Origin: Mycobacterium sp. | Lineage (GTDB): Bacteria > Actinomycetota > Actinomycetes > Mycobacteriales > Mycobacteriaceae | DNA length: 64,000 nt | Direction of reading: 5' to 3' | NCBI RefSeq assembly: GCF_008709575.1 | Contig: NZ_VYIK01000009.1 | Coordinates: 1-64,000 of the forward strand | Part shown: piece by piece, positions 1 to 10,146 of the stretch | Layout of the letters: each line of letters opens with the position of its first letter | How positions within the stretch are numbered: the first letter of the stretch is position 1 | Notes under the pieces: model-generated | Seen by the model: only the letters and a program-made list of their open reading frames with translations | Database searches by the model: none | What the model was told of the DNA's origin: nothing | Translations under genes and position numbers: made by a program

Positions 1-410
1 GCGGGGTGGCGGTGGCCCCCGCCGGTGTTCCCGATGCTGGTGATGTCTTCGTCACCAACTCCGGAAGCGACACGGTGTCGGTGATCGGCTACAACACTGC
101 CCATGACACGTTCAGTGTTGTTGACACCATCACCGTCACCGCCCCCACCGGGGTGGCGGTGGCCCCCGCCGGTGTCCCCGATGCCGGTGATGTCTTCGTC
201 ACCAACGACGTCTCAAGCGGCACGGTGTCGGTGATCAATCCCTCCACCGAGCAAGTCTTTGACACCATCACCGTCGGATCTTCTCATGGCTTTGAAAACG
301 AGCCCCAGCTAGCGGTGATCCCCGCGGGTTTCACCGGCGCCGGCGATGTCTATGTCGCCAACATGGACAGCGGCACGGTATCCGTACTCGGCGCGGGGCT
401 GCCGCAGTAG
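1..410 (+). CDS. Beta-propeller (YVTN-type) repeat protein, 3' end only
   Basis: The frame is open from the window edge to a TAG at 408-410, so this is the C-terminal part of a longer protein. It shows about three blades of a repeat with the core PAGVPDAGDVFVTN followed by G/S-TVSVI and DTITV, the look of YVTN/NHL-like beta-propeller surface proteins. Blades 1 and 2 have a 49-residue (147-base) period. At DNA level, positions 3-59 and 150-206 differ at only two of 57 bases, so the duplication is recent or homogenised. The third blade (from about 280) is diverged and ends the protein with GTVSVLGAG. No catalytic residues or signal peptide can be judged because the start lies outside. The function is unknown; binding or surface roles are typical of the fold. 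Confidence 0.7.
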   Translation, partial: GVAVAPAGVPDAGDVFVTNSGSDTVSVIGYNTAHDTFSVVDTITVTAPTGVAVAPAGVPDAGDVFVTNDVSSGTVSVINPSTEQVFDTITVGSSHGFENEPQLAVIPAGFTGAGDVYVANMDSGTVSVLGAGLPQ

Positions 411-867
411 GGGTGAAGCAGAAATCGCCCGCAGACTGGTCACCGCCGCCACCGACGCGCGGTCACGGGCGACGCTGCGCCGGGCCCTATGCCCATCCCC
501 GCTCCGGGGCGGCGGTGGAGTCGCGGGCGCGCCTGTTTCCACGCGGACCGGCGGGCTTCATCGGGCTACATGATCAGCGGTGCCGCACTCGGTATCGTGA
601 TGCGCCGATCCGGCACCGCGACCACGCCGCACCTCGACGTTGCGGTGGTGCCACAAACAGCAGCCAATGGGCCCGGCGAGTGCGAGCGCTGCAGCCACAC
701 CGAGCGGAGCGCATGACCACTCGACCGCCCCGCCGCTGCCAACAATGCCGTCAAGGATTGAAATCAGTGAGGCCGAATCGGCCATCTCAATAATCCTGTC
801 GGAACCCCATGCCGCCTAACCGGGACTGGCCGGCGCATCCGGCGGCGAGTACCGTGATCACCGCGGA
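411..867. other. Spacer without a supported gene
   Basis: These 457 bases lie between the repeat protein and rnpB. Several frames are open for 60-126 codons, as expected at this GC content, but none has a convincing ribosome-binding site, recognisable domain or conserved motif. The promoter of rnpB should lie in the last 100 bases; no clear -35/-10 pair can be called by eye. Confidence 0.5.
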
Positions 868-1262
<395 letters not shown>

Positions 1263-1285
1263 CCCGCGCCAGCGGAAGGTGCGGC

Positions 1286-2791
1286 TCAGTGCCGGACCTT
1301 CCGAGCCGCCTTGTCGAGCTTGCGCATGGCCGCATCGAGCTGCTCACGGCAGTGTTGGGCCAGGTCGGCCTCTTGTTGGTAGAGCAGACCGTAGGTGAAG
1401 GTGTCCTCCCCGGCGGCGTGGGCGGCATCGGCCTGCCGAAGCAGGTGCTCGCGGCTGACCACACTGTCCTGATGGTCACCGAGCAACGTCTGGATGGTCT
1501 TGGCCTGCTCGGCCAGCTTCGTCGCACCGGTGGCCGCCGCGGCGTAGCGCAGTCGCTTGGCGCTGATGCGCGTCCGGTGCAGCGCCTTGTCGCGGTCGGC
1601 TTCGGCGGCCCGGGCGGCGGCCTTGGCCGCTTTGCGCACGCGCTGGTAGGCAGCGTCGAGGTCGACCGGCGTCGATTCAGGGTTGTGCCGAGACGGGGAG
1701 CTGGCCACTACGGCATCCAACGCGTCGAGCAGCCGGAAGTAGCGTTGCGAACGCAGCGCGGCCAGTGCTCGTTGCAGCCCTGTCCGGTACCGCCGTCGCG
1801 CCCCGTCGACCAGGCGTTTGCGGACCGGGCCGCGCACCAGTTCCGGGGGCAGCCGATCCAGGGCCTGCTGGTAGCGCATCCCCAGCACCTCGGCGTCTCG
1901 GGCAACACCGAGCACCGCGGCCAGCTCGCGGAGCTCGTCGAGGATCCAGGTCTGGTCGGACAGGCCGAAGGCATCCGGCGCGACCCGCAGCAGGCTGCGG
2001 ATCTTGCGGGTGGTCACCCGCATCTGGTGGACCGCGTCGTCTGCGTCGGCCCGCACCGCCCGATCCCACACCAGCAGCTCGTCGATCTGCTCGACCACCG
2101 CCCGGTGCAGCGGGTCGGCCGACCGGTCCGGTGGGTGCGGCGGCGCGGTTTCTCCGAGCGCCCGCGCCAGCTTGGAGGCATGCCGGGACGGCGTGGCTCC
2201 GGCGTCGATCAGCCGGTTGCTCAGCCGGTCCAGCAACTCGGTGTTGCCGGCCGCGTCGGGCCCGACGAGTTCGAGTTCCCACTCCCGCCATCGCTGGGTC
2301 TCCTCGGCGTCGGCCAGGCGCGCACAGACCTCGTCGTCGCAGAACTCGGCCAGCACCGCACCGTCTTGGCCGCACAGCAGGTGGACGTCGCGGTTGGTGG
2401 TGATCTGTGCGACCGGTCGCAGCGGGCGATCGCGCACGATCGCCGCCACCACGTCCCGCAGCGCGTCGGGCACCGGGTCGCGGTCGGCGTCCTCCGCGCC
2501 CAGCGGGGTCCGAATCTCGGTGCGGGCGTCAGGCCCTGCGGGCAACTTCAGGTGCCATCCGGCATCGGAGCCGCCGCTGCGGCGACGCAACGTGATGCGG
2601 TTGGCGGCCAGATCGCGCCCCGGGGTATCGACGTACACCGCATGCAGCGTCTGCGTCGGTTGCTTTTCGATGCGGGTGATGGCGGCAAGTCCGGCAAAGG
2701 ACGGGGACAGTGTGGACTCGTCGACGTCGAATTTGCGCTCGACTTCCCTGTGGCGCGTGGTATCCGCAGCCTTGGCAGCCCGGGCAGCCAT
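1286..2791 (-). CDS. CYTH and CHAD domain protein
   Basis: A 501-residue protein. The N-terminal CYTH (triphosphate tunnel metalloenzyme) domain covers roughly residues 14-210 and carries the EVERKF signature (ExExK type). The C-terminal CHAD domain, roughly 225-495, has the conserved histidine helices DAVHQMRVTTRKIR and KALHRTRISAKRLR. CYTH proteins bind or hydrolyse triphosphorylated substrates, and CHAD domains bind inorganic polyphosphate, so a role in polyphosphate or triphosphate metabolism is a family-based inference. It corresponds, from memory, to Rv2226. It lies 108 bases downstream of panB on the same strand, as in M. tuberculosis. There is no signal peptide, so it should be cytoplasmic. 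Start ATG at 2791. Confidence 0.88.
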   Translation of the reverse strand: MAARAAKAADTTRHREVERKFDVDESTLSPSFAGLAAITRIEKQPTQTLHAVYVDTPGRDLAANRITLRRRSGGSDAGWHLKLPAGPDARTEIRTPLGAEDADRDPVPDALRDVVAAIVRDRPLRPVAQITTNRDVHLLCGQDGAVLAEFCDDEVCARLADAEETQRWREWELELVGPDAAGNTELLDRLSNRLIDAGATPSRHASKLARALGETAPPHPPDRSADPLHRAVVEQIDELLVWDRAVRADADDAVHQMRVTTRKIRSLLRVAPDAFGLSDQTWILDELRELAAVLGVARDAEVLGMRYQQALDRLPPELVRGPVRKRLVDGARRRYRTGLQRALAALRSQRYFRLLDALDAVVASSPSRHNPESTPVDLDAAYQRVRKAAKAAARAAEADRDKALHRTRISAKRLRYAAAATGATKLAEQAKTIQTLLGDHQDSVVSREHLLRQADAAHAAGEDTFTYGLLYQQEADLAQHCREQLDAAMRKLDKAARKVRH

Positions 2792-2899
2792 AGACGTCCT
2801 CCGTCGTCGGGATCGGCGCCAAGCGTGCCATATTCGGCCGCCGCGGCGTGCGACAAGGTTGTCGGTCGGCGCCGCGCGGGGCGGGCCGGGAACTCGGCG

Positions 2900-3763
2900 C
2901 TAGAAGCAGTGCTCGTCGGCAGGAAACGTTCCGTTGGCCACTTCTGCTGCGTACTGCGTTGCGGCGCGGTGTAACTCGCCGGCGACGTCGCCGAACCGCT
3001 TGACAAAACGGGCGGTCTTGCCGTTGGTCAGGCCGGCCATGTCTTGCCAGACCAGCACTTGGGCGTCGCAGTTGGGGCCCGCGCCGATGCCGATGGTGGG
3101 GATGGTCAGCTTGCCGGTTATCTGGGTGGCCAACTCGGCCGGCACCATCTCCAGCACCACCGCAAAGGCACCTGCCTCGGCCACGGCGATCGCGTCGGCG
3201 ACGACCTGTTCGGCGGCATCGCCGCGGCCTTGCACCCGGAAGCCTCCGAAGCTGTTGACGCTTTGTGGGGTGAACCCGATGTGCGCCATCACCGGGATCC
3301 CGGCAGCGGTCAGGGCGGCGATCTGCTCGGTTACCCGCGCGCCGCCCTCGAGCTTCACCGCGTGCGCGCCGCCCTCCTTCAGGAACCGGGTGGCGCTGGC
3401 CAACGCGGCGATTGCGCCCGTCTCGTAGCTGCCGAACGGCAGGTCGGCGACGACGAGAGCGTGTGGCGCGCCTCGAACGACCCCCCGAACCAGCGGAATC
3501 AGCTCGTCGATGCAGACCGGCACAGTGGTGTCGTAGCCGTAGACGACATTGGCGGCCGAGTCGCCGATCAGCAGCACCGGAATACCGGCGTTGTCGAAGA
3601 TCCGGGCGGTGGAGTAGTCGTAGGCCGTGAGCATGGCCCACTTGTGGCCTTCGGCCTTCATCTTTTGCAGGTGGTGGATGCGGATCTTGGGCCGCGGCGC
3701 GTCGGCAGTTGCTATACCTCGTTCTATGCCTTGGCGGGCACCGTAGACGCTCTGCTCAGACAT
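2900..3763 (-). CDS. panB: 3-methyl-2-oxobutanoate hydroxymethyltransferase
   Basis: PanB transfers a hydroxymethyl group from 5,10-methylene-THF to alpha-ketoisovalerate, the first committed step of pantothenate (CoA) synthesis, in the cytoplasm. The 287-residue product shows the family blocks [29 protein letters not shown] (metal-binding aspartate), [24 protein letters not shown] and VVLEMVP (catalytic glutamate). The frame is open further upstream, but ATG at 3763 (MSEQSVYG) gives a length close to the roughly 281 residues recalled for M. tuberculosis. A divergently transcribed acyltransferase starts 185 bases away, so the promoters share 3764-3948. Confidence 0.95.
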   Translation of the reverse strand: MSEQSVYGARQGIERGIATADAPRPKIRIHHLQKMKAEGHKWAMLTAYDYSTARIFDNAGIPVLLIGDSAANVVYGYDTTVPVCIDELIPLVRGVVRGAPHALVVADLPFGSYETGAIAALASATRFLKEGGAHAVKLEGGARVTEQIAALTAAGIPVMAHIGFTPQSVNSFGGFRVQGRGDAAEQVVADAIAVAEAGAFAVVLEMVPAELATQITGKLTIPTIGIGAGPNCDAQVLVWQDMAGLTNGKTARFVKRFGDVAGELHRAATQYAAEVANGTFPADEHCF

Positions 3764-3948
3764 CACTGTCCCTGATGGTGGTGGGGTCGATCCTCGTGGC
3801 CCTGCCGGGTCCCCGGGCTCGTCTGACCCTGACCAGTGTGCCAGCTGCGCGAGAGCAGATCCACGCGCAGAGCAGTGGATTTTTTCACAATAAAACCCCG
3901 TGCTGCGGTTCGTTCGCTCCCGATGAATGCTCGACATACCATCGGCGC

Positions 3949-5340
3949 ATGCAGCGGCTCAGCGGACTCGACGCCAGTTTTCTCTACCTGGAGACCTCGT
4001 CACAGCCATTGCATGTCTGTTCGATCCTGGAGCTGGACACCTCGACGATGCCGGGCAGCTACACCTTCGACCGCCTGCGCGAGGAGTTGGCCATCCGGAT
4101 CAAGGCGATGCCGCAATTCCGCGAGAAACTGGCCGACAGCCCGCTCAATGTGGACCATCCGGTCTGGGTCGACGACGAGCACTTCGACATCAGCCGCCAC
4201 CTGCACCGAATTGGGCTGCCGCCACCGGGCGGGCGCCTGGAGCTGTCCGAGATCTGCGGCCACATCGCCGGTCTGCCGCTGGACCGCAGCCGCCCGTTAT
4301 GGGAGATGTGGGTCATCGAGGGGGTCGGAGGCACCGACGCCCGGGCGGGTGGGCGGCTGGCGGTGCTGACCAAGGTGCATCACGCCTGTGTGGACGGTGT
4401 GACCGGCGCGAATCTGATGTCTTCGCTGTGCAGCACCGACATTGACGCACCGCCGCCCGAGCCGGTCGACGGCGTCGGCGGCGCCAACGAGTGGGAGATC
4501 GTGGCCACCGGCCTGCTGACATTCGCCGCGCGGCCGCTGCACCTGATGCGTGTTGTGCCGACCACGGTGTCGTCGGTGGTCAAGACGCTGCAGCGGGCAA
4601 GCACAGGTCGAACGATGGCGCGCCCGTTCGCCGCGCCCCCGACTCCGTTCAACGCCCGCATCACCGGCCACCGCAACGTCGCCTACACGGAACTGGATCT
4701 CGACGACATCAAGAAGGTCAAGAACCACTTCGGTGTCAAGGTCAACGATGTGGTGATGGCGCTGGTGTCGGGGGTGCTCCGCCGGTTTCTGCTGGACCGC
4801 GGCGAGCTACCGGACTCGTCGCTGGTGGCCATGGTGCCGGTATCGGTGCACGGTAAATCTGATCGGCCCGGCCGCAACCAGATCTCGGGAATGTTCTCTC
4901 GCCTGGAAACCCACATCGCCGACCCGGTCGAACGTCTCAGAGCCATCGCCGAGGCGAATGCGGCTGCCAAAGAACACAGTTACGCGATCGGTGCCACGCT
5001 TTTGCAGGACTGGTCGCAGTTCGCCGCCCCGGCAGTGTTCGGGTTGGCGATGCGGGCGTACGCCCGCACGCGGCTGACTCGCAGCCGGCCGGTGTACAAC
5101 CTGGTGATCTCCAACGTGCCGGGCCCGCAGCTGCCGCTGTATTTGCTGGGCTGCCAGGTCAAGGCGATGTATCCACTCGGTCCGATTTTCCACGGCGCCG
5201 GCCTCAACATCACCGTGATGTCGTTGAACGGCAAACTCGACGTCGGACTGATCGCCTGCCCGGAGTTGGTGCCGGACTTGTGGGAGCTTGCCGACGGCTT
5301 CGCCGTTGGCTTAGAAGAACTGCTGCGCGTCACCGGCTGA
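3949..5340 (+). CDS. Wax ester synthase / diacylglycerol acyltransferase-like protein
   Basis: A 463-residue member of the bacterial WS/DGAT (Tgs) family, which joins acyl-CoA to diacylglycerol or long-chain alcohols at the membrane to make storage lipid. The N-terminus [16 protein letters not shown] is characteristic. The catalytic HHxxxDG motif is present as HHACVDG near residue 145, and the C-terminal block [15 protein letters not shown] (near 385) is also conserved. ATG at 3949 is chosen because it begins exactly at the family's conserved first residues; the open frame upstream has no family sequence. Mycobacteria carry many paralogues and the exact substrate cannot be read from sequence. 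As I recall, M. tuberculosis has no such gene between panB and caeA, so this is an insertion or a loss there. Confidence 0.9.
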   Translation: MQRLSGLDASFLYLETSSQPLHVCSILELDTSTMPGSYTFDRLREELAIRIKAMPQFREKLADSPLNVDHPVWVDDEHFDISRHLHRIGLPPPGGRLELSEICGHIAGLPLDRSRPLWEMWVIEGVGGTDARAGGRLAVLTKVHHACVDGVTGANLMSSLCSTDIDAPPPEPVDGVGGANEWEIVATGLLTFAARPLHLMRVVPTTVSSVVKTLQRASTGRTMARPFAAPPTPFNARITGHRNVAYTELDLDDIKKVKNHFGVKVNDVVMALVSGVLRRFLLDRGELPDSSLVAMVPVSVHGKSDRPGRNQISGMFSRLETHIADPVERLRAIAEANAAAKEHSYAIGATLLQDWSQFAAPAVFGLAMRAYARTRLTRSRPVYNLVISNVPGPQLPLYLLGCQVKAMYPLGPIFHGAGLNITVMSLNGKLDVGLIACPELVPDLWELADGFAVGLEELLRVTG

Positions 5341-5456
5341 ACTCATCGGCGCCGACCCGCTGCGCCCCATGAGGCCCGACTGGGCCGGCGGATGCGACCG
5401 CCGCGGATCCTACGGCTACCACGGACCGCTCACGGGCCATGGCAGCATAGGTGAGC

Positions 5457-7019
5457 ATGGGGCCGTCTCGCCGCGACACGATTGCGCGCACGCTGCTGCT
5501 GTGGACCTCGATGGCTGCGGTCGTGGTCATGCTGGCAAGTTGTACCCGCGTCGTCGCCGGACGCGCGGTGCTCACCGGACCGAAAATCGGCAGTCCGGTG
5601 GAGTGGGGCGAGTGCCACGTCATCACCGACGGTCCGGCGGTGAAACTTCCGGCCGGCGCGCAGTGCGGCAAGATCGCCGTGCCGGTCGACTACAACGACC
5701 TCAGCGGGGGCGCGGCGACCTTGGCGATGATCCGGTTCCCGGCGACCGGGCACAAGATCGGTTCGCTGGTCGTCAACCCGGGTGGGCCGGGGGAGTCCGG
5801 TGTCGAAGCGGCACTGAGCATGGTGGGTTCGTTGCCGCCGCGGGTGCGCGAGCGGTTCGACCTGGTCGGGTTCGACCCCCGCGGCGTCGCGTCGTCGCGG
5901 CCGGCTGTCTGGTGCAACTCCGACACCGAAAACGACAGGTTGCGGGCCGAGCCGCAAGTCGACTACACCCCGGCGGGGGTGGCGCATATCGAGGACGAGA
6001 CCAAGGCGTACGTCGCCCGCTGTGTCGACAAGATGGGAAAGAAGTTCCTGGCGAACGTCGGAACGGTCAATGTTGCACGGGATCTGGACGCGATCCGCAA
6101 GGGGCTGGGCGACGACAAACTGTCCTACCTGGGCTATTCGTACGGTACCCGGATCGGTTCGGCGTATGCCGAGGCCTATCCGCGCAACGTGCGGGCGATG
6201 ATCCTCGACGGGGCCATCGACCCCAACACCGACCCGATCCAGGCAGACCTGCGGCAAGCCAAGGGATTCCAGGATGCGTTCAACGATTACGCGGCTGACT
6301 GCGCCAAGTCGCCGGAATGCCCGCTGGGCACCGACCCGGAGAAAGCCGTCGAGGTCTATCACAGCCTGGTGGACAAGCTGGTCGATCCTGCGGACCCGAT
6401 GATCGGCAGGCCGGCCAAGACCAAGGATGCGCGCGGGCTGAGCTACAGCGATGCCATCGTCGGCACCATCATGGCGCTGTACTCGCCGGCGCTGTGGCAT
6501 TATCTGACCACCGGGCTCACCGAACTGAAAAGCGACCACGGCGACGCCCTGTTGCTGCTGGCCGACATGTACATGCGTCGCGACGCCAAGGGGCACTACA
6601 CCAATGCCAGCGACGCCAGGGTGGCGGTCAATTGCGTCGATCAGCCGCCGATCAAAAGCCACGCCAAGGTCATCGAAGAGGATCGGCTCTCGCGGGAAAT
6701 CGCGCCGTTTATGAGTTACGGCAAGTTCACCGGTGACGCGCCTTTGGGCACCTGCGCTTTCTGGCCGGTACCGCCGACCAGTGATCCCCATACCATCTCG
6801 GCGCCCGGTTTGCCGCCCACTGTGGTGGTCTCGACGACGCACGACCCCGCGACACCGTACGAGGCGGGCGTCGACCTTGCCAAACAGCTGCACGCCGGGC
6901 TGCTCACCTTCGACGGGACCCAACACACCGTGGTCTTCCAGGGCAACAGCTGCATCGACGACTATGTGGCCGCGTATCTGGTCAACGGCACTATGCCGCC
7001 CACCGGCGCCCGATGTTGA
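5457..7019 (+). CDS. caeA: Cell-envelope serine hydrolase/protease CaeA (Hip1-like lipoprotein)
   Basis: An alpha/beta-hydrolase of the tripeptidyl-peptidase/carboxylesterase type. The start at ATG 5457 gives 520 residues and puts the nucleophile of GYSYGT at Ser228, the residue number I recall for Hip1 (Rv2224c); GTG at 5451 is the alternative. A lipoprotein signal peptide (about residues 9-29) ends in the lipobox LASC, so the protein should be anchored outside the cytoplasmic membrane. The oxyanion region VVNPGGPGESG, FDPRGVASS, the acid region STTHDPATPYEAG and the catalytic histidine in GTQHTVVF are all present. In M. tuberculosis this enzyme processes GroEL2 and modulates host responses. 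A paralogue follows 81 bases downstream in the same direction. Confidence 0.92.
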   Translation: MGPSRRDTIARTLLLWTSMAAVVVMLASCTRVVAGRAVLTGPKIGSPVEWGECHVITDGPAVKLPAGAQCGKIAVPVDYNDLSGGAATLAMIRFPATGHKIGSLVVNPGGPGESGVEAALSMVGSLPPRVRERFDLVGFDPRGVASSRPAVWCNSDTENDRLRAEPQVDYTPAGVAHIEDETKAYVARCVDKMGKKFLANVGTVNVARDLDAIRKGLGDDKLSYLGYSYGTRIGSAYAEAYPRNVRAMILDGAIDPNTDPIQADLRQAKGFQDAFNDYAADCAKSPECPLGTDPEKAVEVYHSLVDKLVDPADPMIGRPAKTKDARGLSYSDAIVGTIMALYSPALWHYLTTGLTELKSDHGDALLLLADMYMRRDAKGHYTNASDARVAVNCVDQPPIKSHAKVIEEDRLSREIAPFMSYGKFTGDAPLGTCAFWPVPPTSDPHTISAPGLPPTVVVSTTHDPATPYEAGVDLAKQLHAGLLTFDGTQHTVVFQGNSCIDDYVAAYLVNGTMPPTGARC

Positions 7020-7100
7020 GAGTGCGCCGCGAATAACGAGACCAAGGCGTGACCTGTCGGCCGTGCCGTCGGTGTTCGACCCGTGCGACTATTGAAACCC

Positions 7101-8645
7101 ATGTGGCGCATGAGACGATTGAGCTCAGCGCTGTTGGCACTCGGCCTGGCGTCGACGGCCCTCGTACCAGCCCACGCCAACCCGGAATCCGACAGCGGCC
7201 AGGCGCCGGGCCCGGCCGCTGCCCAGCCCGCCTCGGCGCCCGTTCTGACTTGGGGCAGCTGCGGCGGGTTTGTGGCCGACACCGGTGATATCCCCAGCGC
7301 CCGCTGTGCCACCGTCGCGGTCCCGATCGACTACGACAACCCCGGCGGCGAACAGGCCCGGCTTGCGCTGATCCGTATCCCGGCAAGCGGCCCGCGGATC
7401 GGATCGCTGCTGGTCAACCCGGGAGGGCCCGGTGCTTCGGCGGTCGACCTCGTGGCCGGGCTGGCGCCGGCGCTGGCGGGCAGCGAGGTCACCCGGCGCT
7501 TCGACCTGGTCGGGTTCGACCCCCGCGGGGTCGGCCACTCCACCCCGACCCTGCGCTGCCGCACCGACGCCGACTTCGACGCCTGGCGGCGTGAACCGAT
7601 GGTCGACTACAGCCCGGCCGGTGTGGCGCACGTCGAGCAGCTCAACCGGCAACTGGCGGCCGCCTGCCTCAATCGGATGGGTGCGGCATTCCTGAAGAAC
7701 GCGGGCACCGCGTCCGTCGCGCGGGACATGGACATGGTCCGTCGGGCGTTGGGCGACGACCAGATCAACTACCTCGGATTCAGCTACGGGACCGAACTGG
7801 GCACCGCGTACGCCGAACGGTTTCCCGCCCAGGTGCGGGCGATGGTGCTCGACGGGGCGATCGACCCGAACGTCGGACCGATCGAGGAGAACATCAAGCA
7901 GCAGGCCGGCTTCCAGGTGGCGTTCAACGACTACGCGGCCACTTGCGCCCGCGCGCCGGCCTGCCCGCTGGGCACCGATCCGGCCAGGTGGGTCAGCCGA
8001 TACCACGAACTGGTCGATCCGCTGGTCGCCACTCCGGCGAAAACGGCCGATCCGCGCGGGCTGAGCTACTCAGACGCGATCACCGGAACCATCAACGCCC
8101 TCTACACCCCCCAGTACTGGAAGTATCTGACCAGCGGGCTGCTCGGCCTGCAGCGCGGCACCGGTGCCGAAGACCTGCTGGTGCTGGCCGACGACTACTT
8201 TGCCCGCGACGAGGACGGCCACTACGACAACTCCCAGGACGCCTTCAACGCGATCCGATGTGTCGACGCCCCGTCGCCGACCAGTCCGGCGGATTGGGTG
8301 GAGGCCGACCGGCGCATCCGCGCGGTGGCGCCGTTTCTGAGCTATGGGCAGTTCACCGGGTTCGCCCCCCGCGACCTGTGCGCGCTGTGGCCGGTTCCGG
8401 CCACCTCGTCGCCGCATCCGGCGGTGTCGGCGGGCCCCGGCAAGATCGTCGTGGTGTCCACCACGCATGACCCGGCCACGCCGTACCAGGCCGGCGTGGA
8501 TCTGGCCCGCGAGCTCGGTGCCCCGCTCATCACCTACGAAGGCACTCAGCACACCGCGGTGTTCAACGGGGATCGCTGCGTCGACAGCGCCGTTGTGCGC
8601 TTCCTGGTCGATCGCGTGTCGCCGCCCGACAACGTGCGATGTTGA
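7101..8645 (+). CDS. Secreted serine hydrolase, paralogue of CaeA
   Basis: A 514-residue alpha/beta-hydrolase very similar to its upstream neighbour (shared LLVNPGGPGASAV, FDLVGFDPRGVG, GFSYGTELG, LDGAIDPNVGPIEE, STTHDPATPYQAGVDL, GTQHTAVF). With ATG at 7101 the nucleophile is again Ser228, which supports this start over the in-frame GTG at 7083. The N-terminus is a signal peptide (RRLSSALLALGLASTALVPA) with a probable AxA cleavage at PAHA and no lipobox cysteine, so it is secreted rather than lipid-anchored, unlike CaeA. Both proteins end in Arg-Cys, probably one half of a disulfide. It corresponds from memory to Rv2223c. The pair looks like an old tandem duplication. Confidence 0.9.
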   Translation: MWRMRRLSSALLALGLASTALVPAHANPESDSGQAPGPAAAQPASAPVLTWGSCGGFVADTGDIPSARCATVAVPIDYDNPGGEQARLALIRIPASGPRIGSLLVNPGGPGASAVDLVAGLAPALAGSEVTRRFDLVGFDPRGVGHSTPTLRCRTDADFDAWRREPMVDYSPAGVAHVEQLNRQLAAACLNRMGAAFLKNAGTASVARDMDMVRRALGDDQINYLGFSYGTELGTAYAERFPAQVRAMVLDGAIDPNVGPIEENIKQQAGFQVAFNDYAATCARAPACPLGTDPARWVSRYHELVDPLVATPAKTADPRGLSYSDAITGTINALYTPQYWKYLTSGLLGLQRGTGAEDLLVLADDYFARDEDGHYDNSQDAFNAIRCVDAPSPTSPADWVEADRRIRAVAPFLSYGQFTGFAPRDLCALWPVPATSSPHPAVSAGPGKIVVVSTTHDPATPYQAGVDLARELGAPLITYEGTQHTAVFNGDRCVDSAVVRFLVDRVSPPDNVRC

Positions 8646-8759
8646 GTCGTGCGGACCCGGTCAGCCGCTGCGGGAACACGAACAGACCACAATCAGAATG
8701 CGACCAGAACTAAGCGTTCGGTAACACAGAATTCACTGGCAGTGCATACTGTTCGAGGT

Positions 8760-10100
8760 ATGGACCGACAGAAGGAATTCGTGCTGCGCACGCTGGAGGA
8801 ACGGGATATCCGTTTCGTCCGGCTGTGGTTTACCGACGTGCTCGGCTACCTCAAGTCGGTCGCCATCGCTCCGGCCGAGCTTGAAGGTGCGTTCGAGGAG
8901 GGCATCGGCTTCGACGGGTCCTCGATCGAGGGCTTCGCCCGGGTCTCGGAGGCCGACACCGTCGCGAACCCCGACCCGTCGACCTTCCAGGTGCTGCCGT
9001 GGACCACCGATTCGGGCCACCACCACTCGGCCCGGATGTTCTGCGACATCACGATGCCCGACGGCTCGCCGTCGTGGGCGGACCCGCGTCATGTGCTGCG
9101 TCGTCAGCTCAGCAAGGCCAACGATCTCGGATTCACCTGTTATGTCCATCCCGAGATCGAGTTCTTCCTGCTGCAACCCGGGCCCGATGACGGGTCGGTT
9201 CCGGTCCCGCTCGACGACGCCGGCTACTTCGACCAGGCCGTGCACGACTCCGCCTCCAACTTCCGCCGTCGCGCCATCGAAGCGCTGGAGTTCATGGGCA
9301 TCTCGGTGGAGTTCAGCCACCATGAGGGTGCACCCGGCCAGCAGGAGATCGACCTGCGGTTCGCCGACGCGTTGTCGATGGCCGACAACGTGATGACCTT
9401 CCGCTACCTGATCAAGGAGATCGCCCTGGAGGAGGGGGCGCGGGCGAGTTTCATGCCCAAACCGTTCGGGCAGTACCCGGGCTCGGCGATGCACACCCAC
9501 ATGAGCCTGTTCGAGGGCGACGTCAACGCGTTCCACAGTGCCGACGATCCGCTGCAGCTCTCCGATGTGGCCAAGTCGTTTATCGCCGGGATTTTAGAGC
9601 ACGCCTGCGAAATCAGCGCGGTCACCAACCAATGGGTCAACTCCTACAAACGGCTGGTGTCCGGCGGCGAAGCGCCCACCGCCGCGTCCTGGGGCGCCGC
9701 CAACCGGTCGGCGCTGGTGCGCATACCCATGTACAGCCCGCACAAGACCTCCTCGCGGCGCATCGAAATCCGCAGCCCCGACTCCGCGTGCAATCCGTAC
9801 CTGACGTTCGCGGTGCTGCTGGCAGCCGGGTTGCGCGGAGTGCAGAAGGGTTACACGTTGGGCCCGCAGGCCGAAGACAACGTGTGGGACCTCACCGCCG
9901 AGGAGCGCCGGGCGATGGGCTACAAGGAGCTGCCCGCCAACCTAGACGGTGCTCTGCGCGCCATGGAGAATTCCGAACTGGTCGCAGAAGCATTGGGGGA
10001 GCACGTTTTCGACTTCTTCATACGCAACAAGCGCAGAGAGTGGGCGAACTACCGCAGCCATGTCACTCCCTACGAACTCAAGACCTATCTCTCGCTGTAA
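8760..10100 (+). CDS. glnA2: Glutamine synthetase, GlnA2 type
   Basis: A 446-residue class I glutamine synthetase, the same length I recall for M. tuberculosis GlnA2. ATG 8760 begins the conserved MDRQKEFVLRTLEERDIRF; the open frame upstream is not family sequence. Visible are the beta-grasp DVLGYLKSV, GFDGSSIEGF, the metal-site EIEFF, the ATP-site block MPKPFGQYPGSAMHTHMSLF, NSYKRLVSGGEAPT and RIEIRSPDSACNPYLTF. The NLY/DLY-type adenylylation tyrosine is replaced by DNVWDLTAEE, so unlike GlnA1 it should escape control by GlnE. GlnA2 is a minor enzyme in M. tuberculosis. It lies directly upstream of glnE (46-base gap). Confidence 0.94.
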   Translation: MDRQKEFVLRTLEERDIRFVRLWFTDVLGYLKSVAIAPAELEGAFEEGIGFDGSSIEGFARVSEADTVANPDPSTFQVLPWTTDSGHHHSARMFCDITMPDGSPSWADPRHVLRRQLSKANDLGFTCYVHPEIEFFLLQPGPDDGSVPVPLDDAGYFDQAVHDSASNFRRRAIEALEFMGISVEFSHHEGAPGQQEIDLRFADALSMADNVMTFRYLIKEIALEEGARASFMPKPFGQYPGSAMHTHMSLFEGDVNAFHSADDPLQLSDVAKSFIAGILEHACEISAVTNQWVNSYKRLVSGGEAPTAASWGAANRSALVRIPMYSPHKTSSRRIEIRSPDSACNPYLTFAVLLAAGLRGVQKGYTLGPQAEDNVWDLTAEERRAMGYKELPANLDGALRAMENSELVAEALGEHVFDFFIRNKRREWANYRSHVTPYELKTYLSL

Positions 10101-10146
10101 CCGCATCCGGTAGCCGGCGGATCCCGGGGCCACCTGCGCTACCGTC

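Noticed and set aside
5430..6926. 498-codon open frame on the minus strand
   Set aside because: Antisense to caeA, which has an intact catalytic triad and signal peptide.
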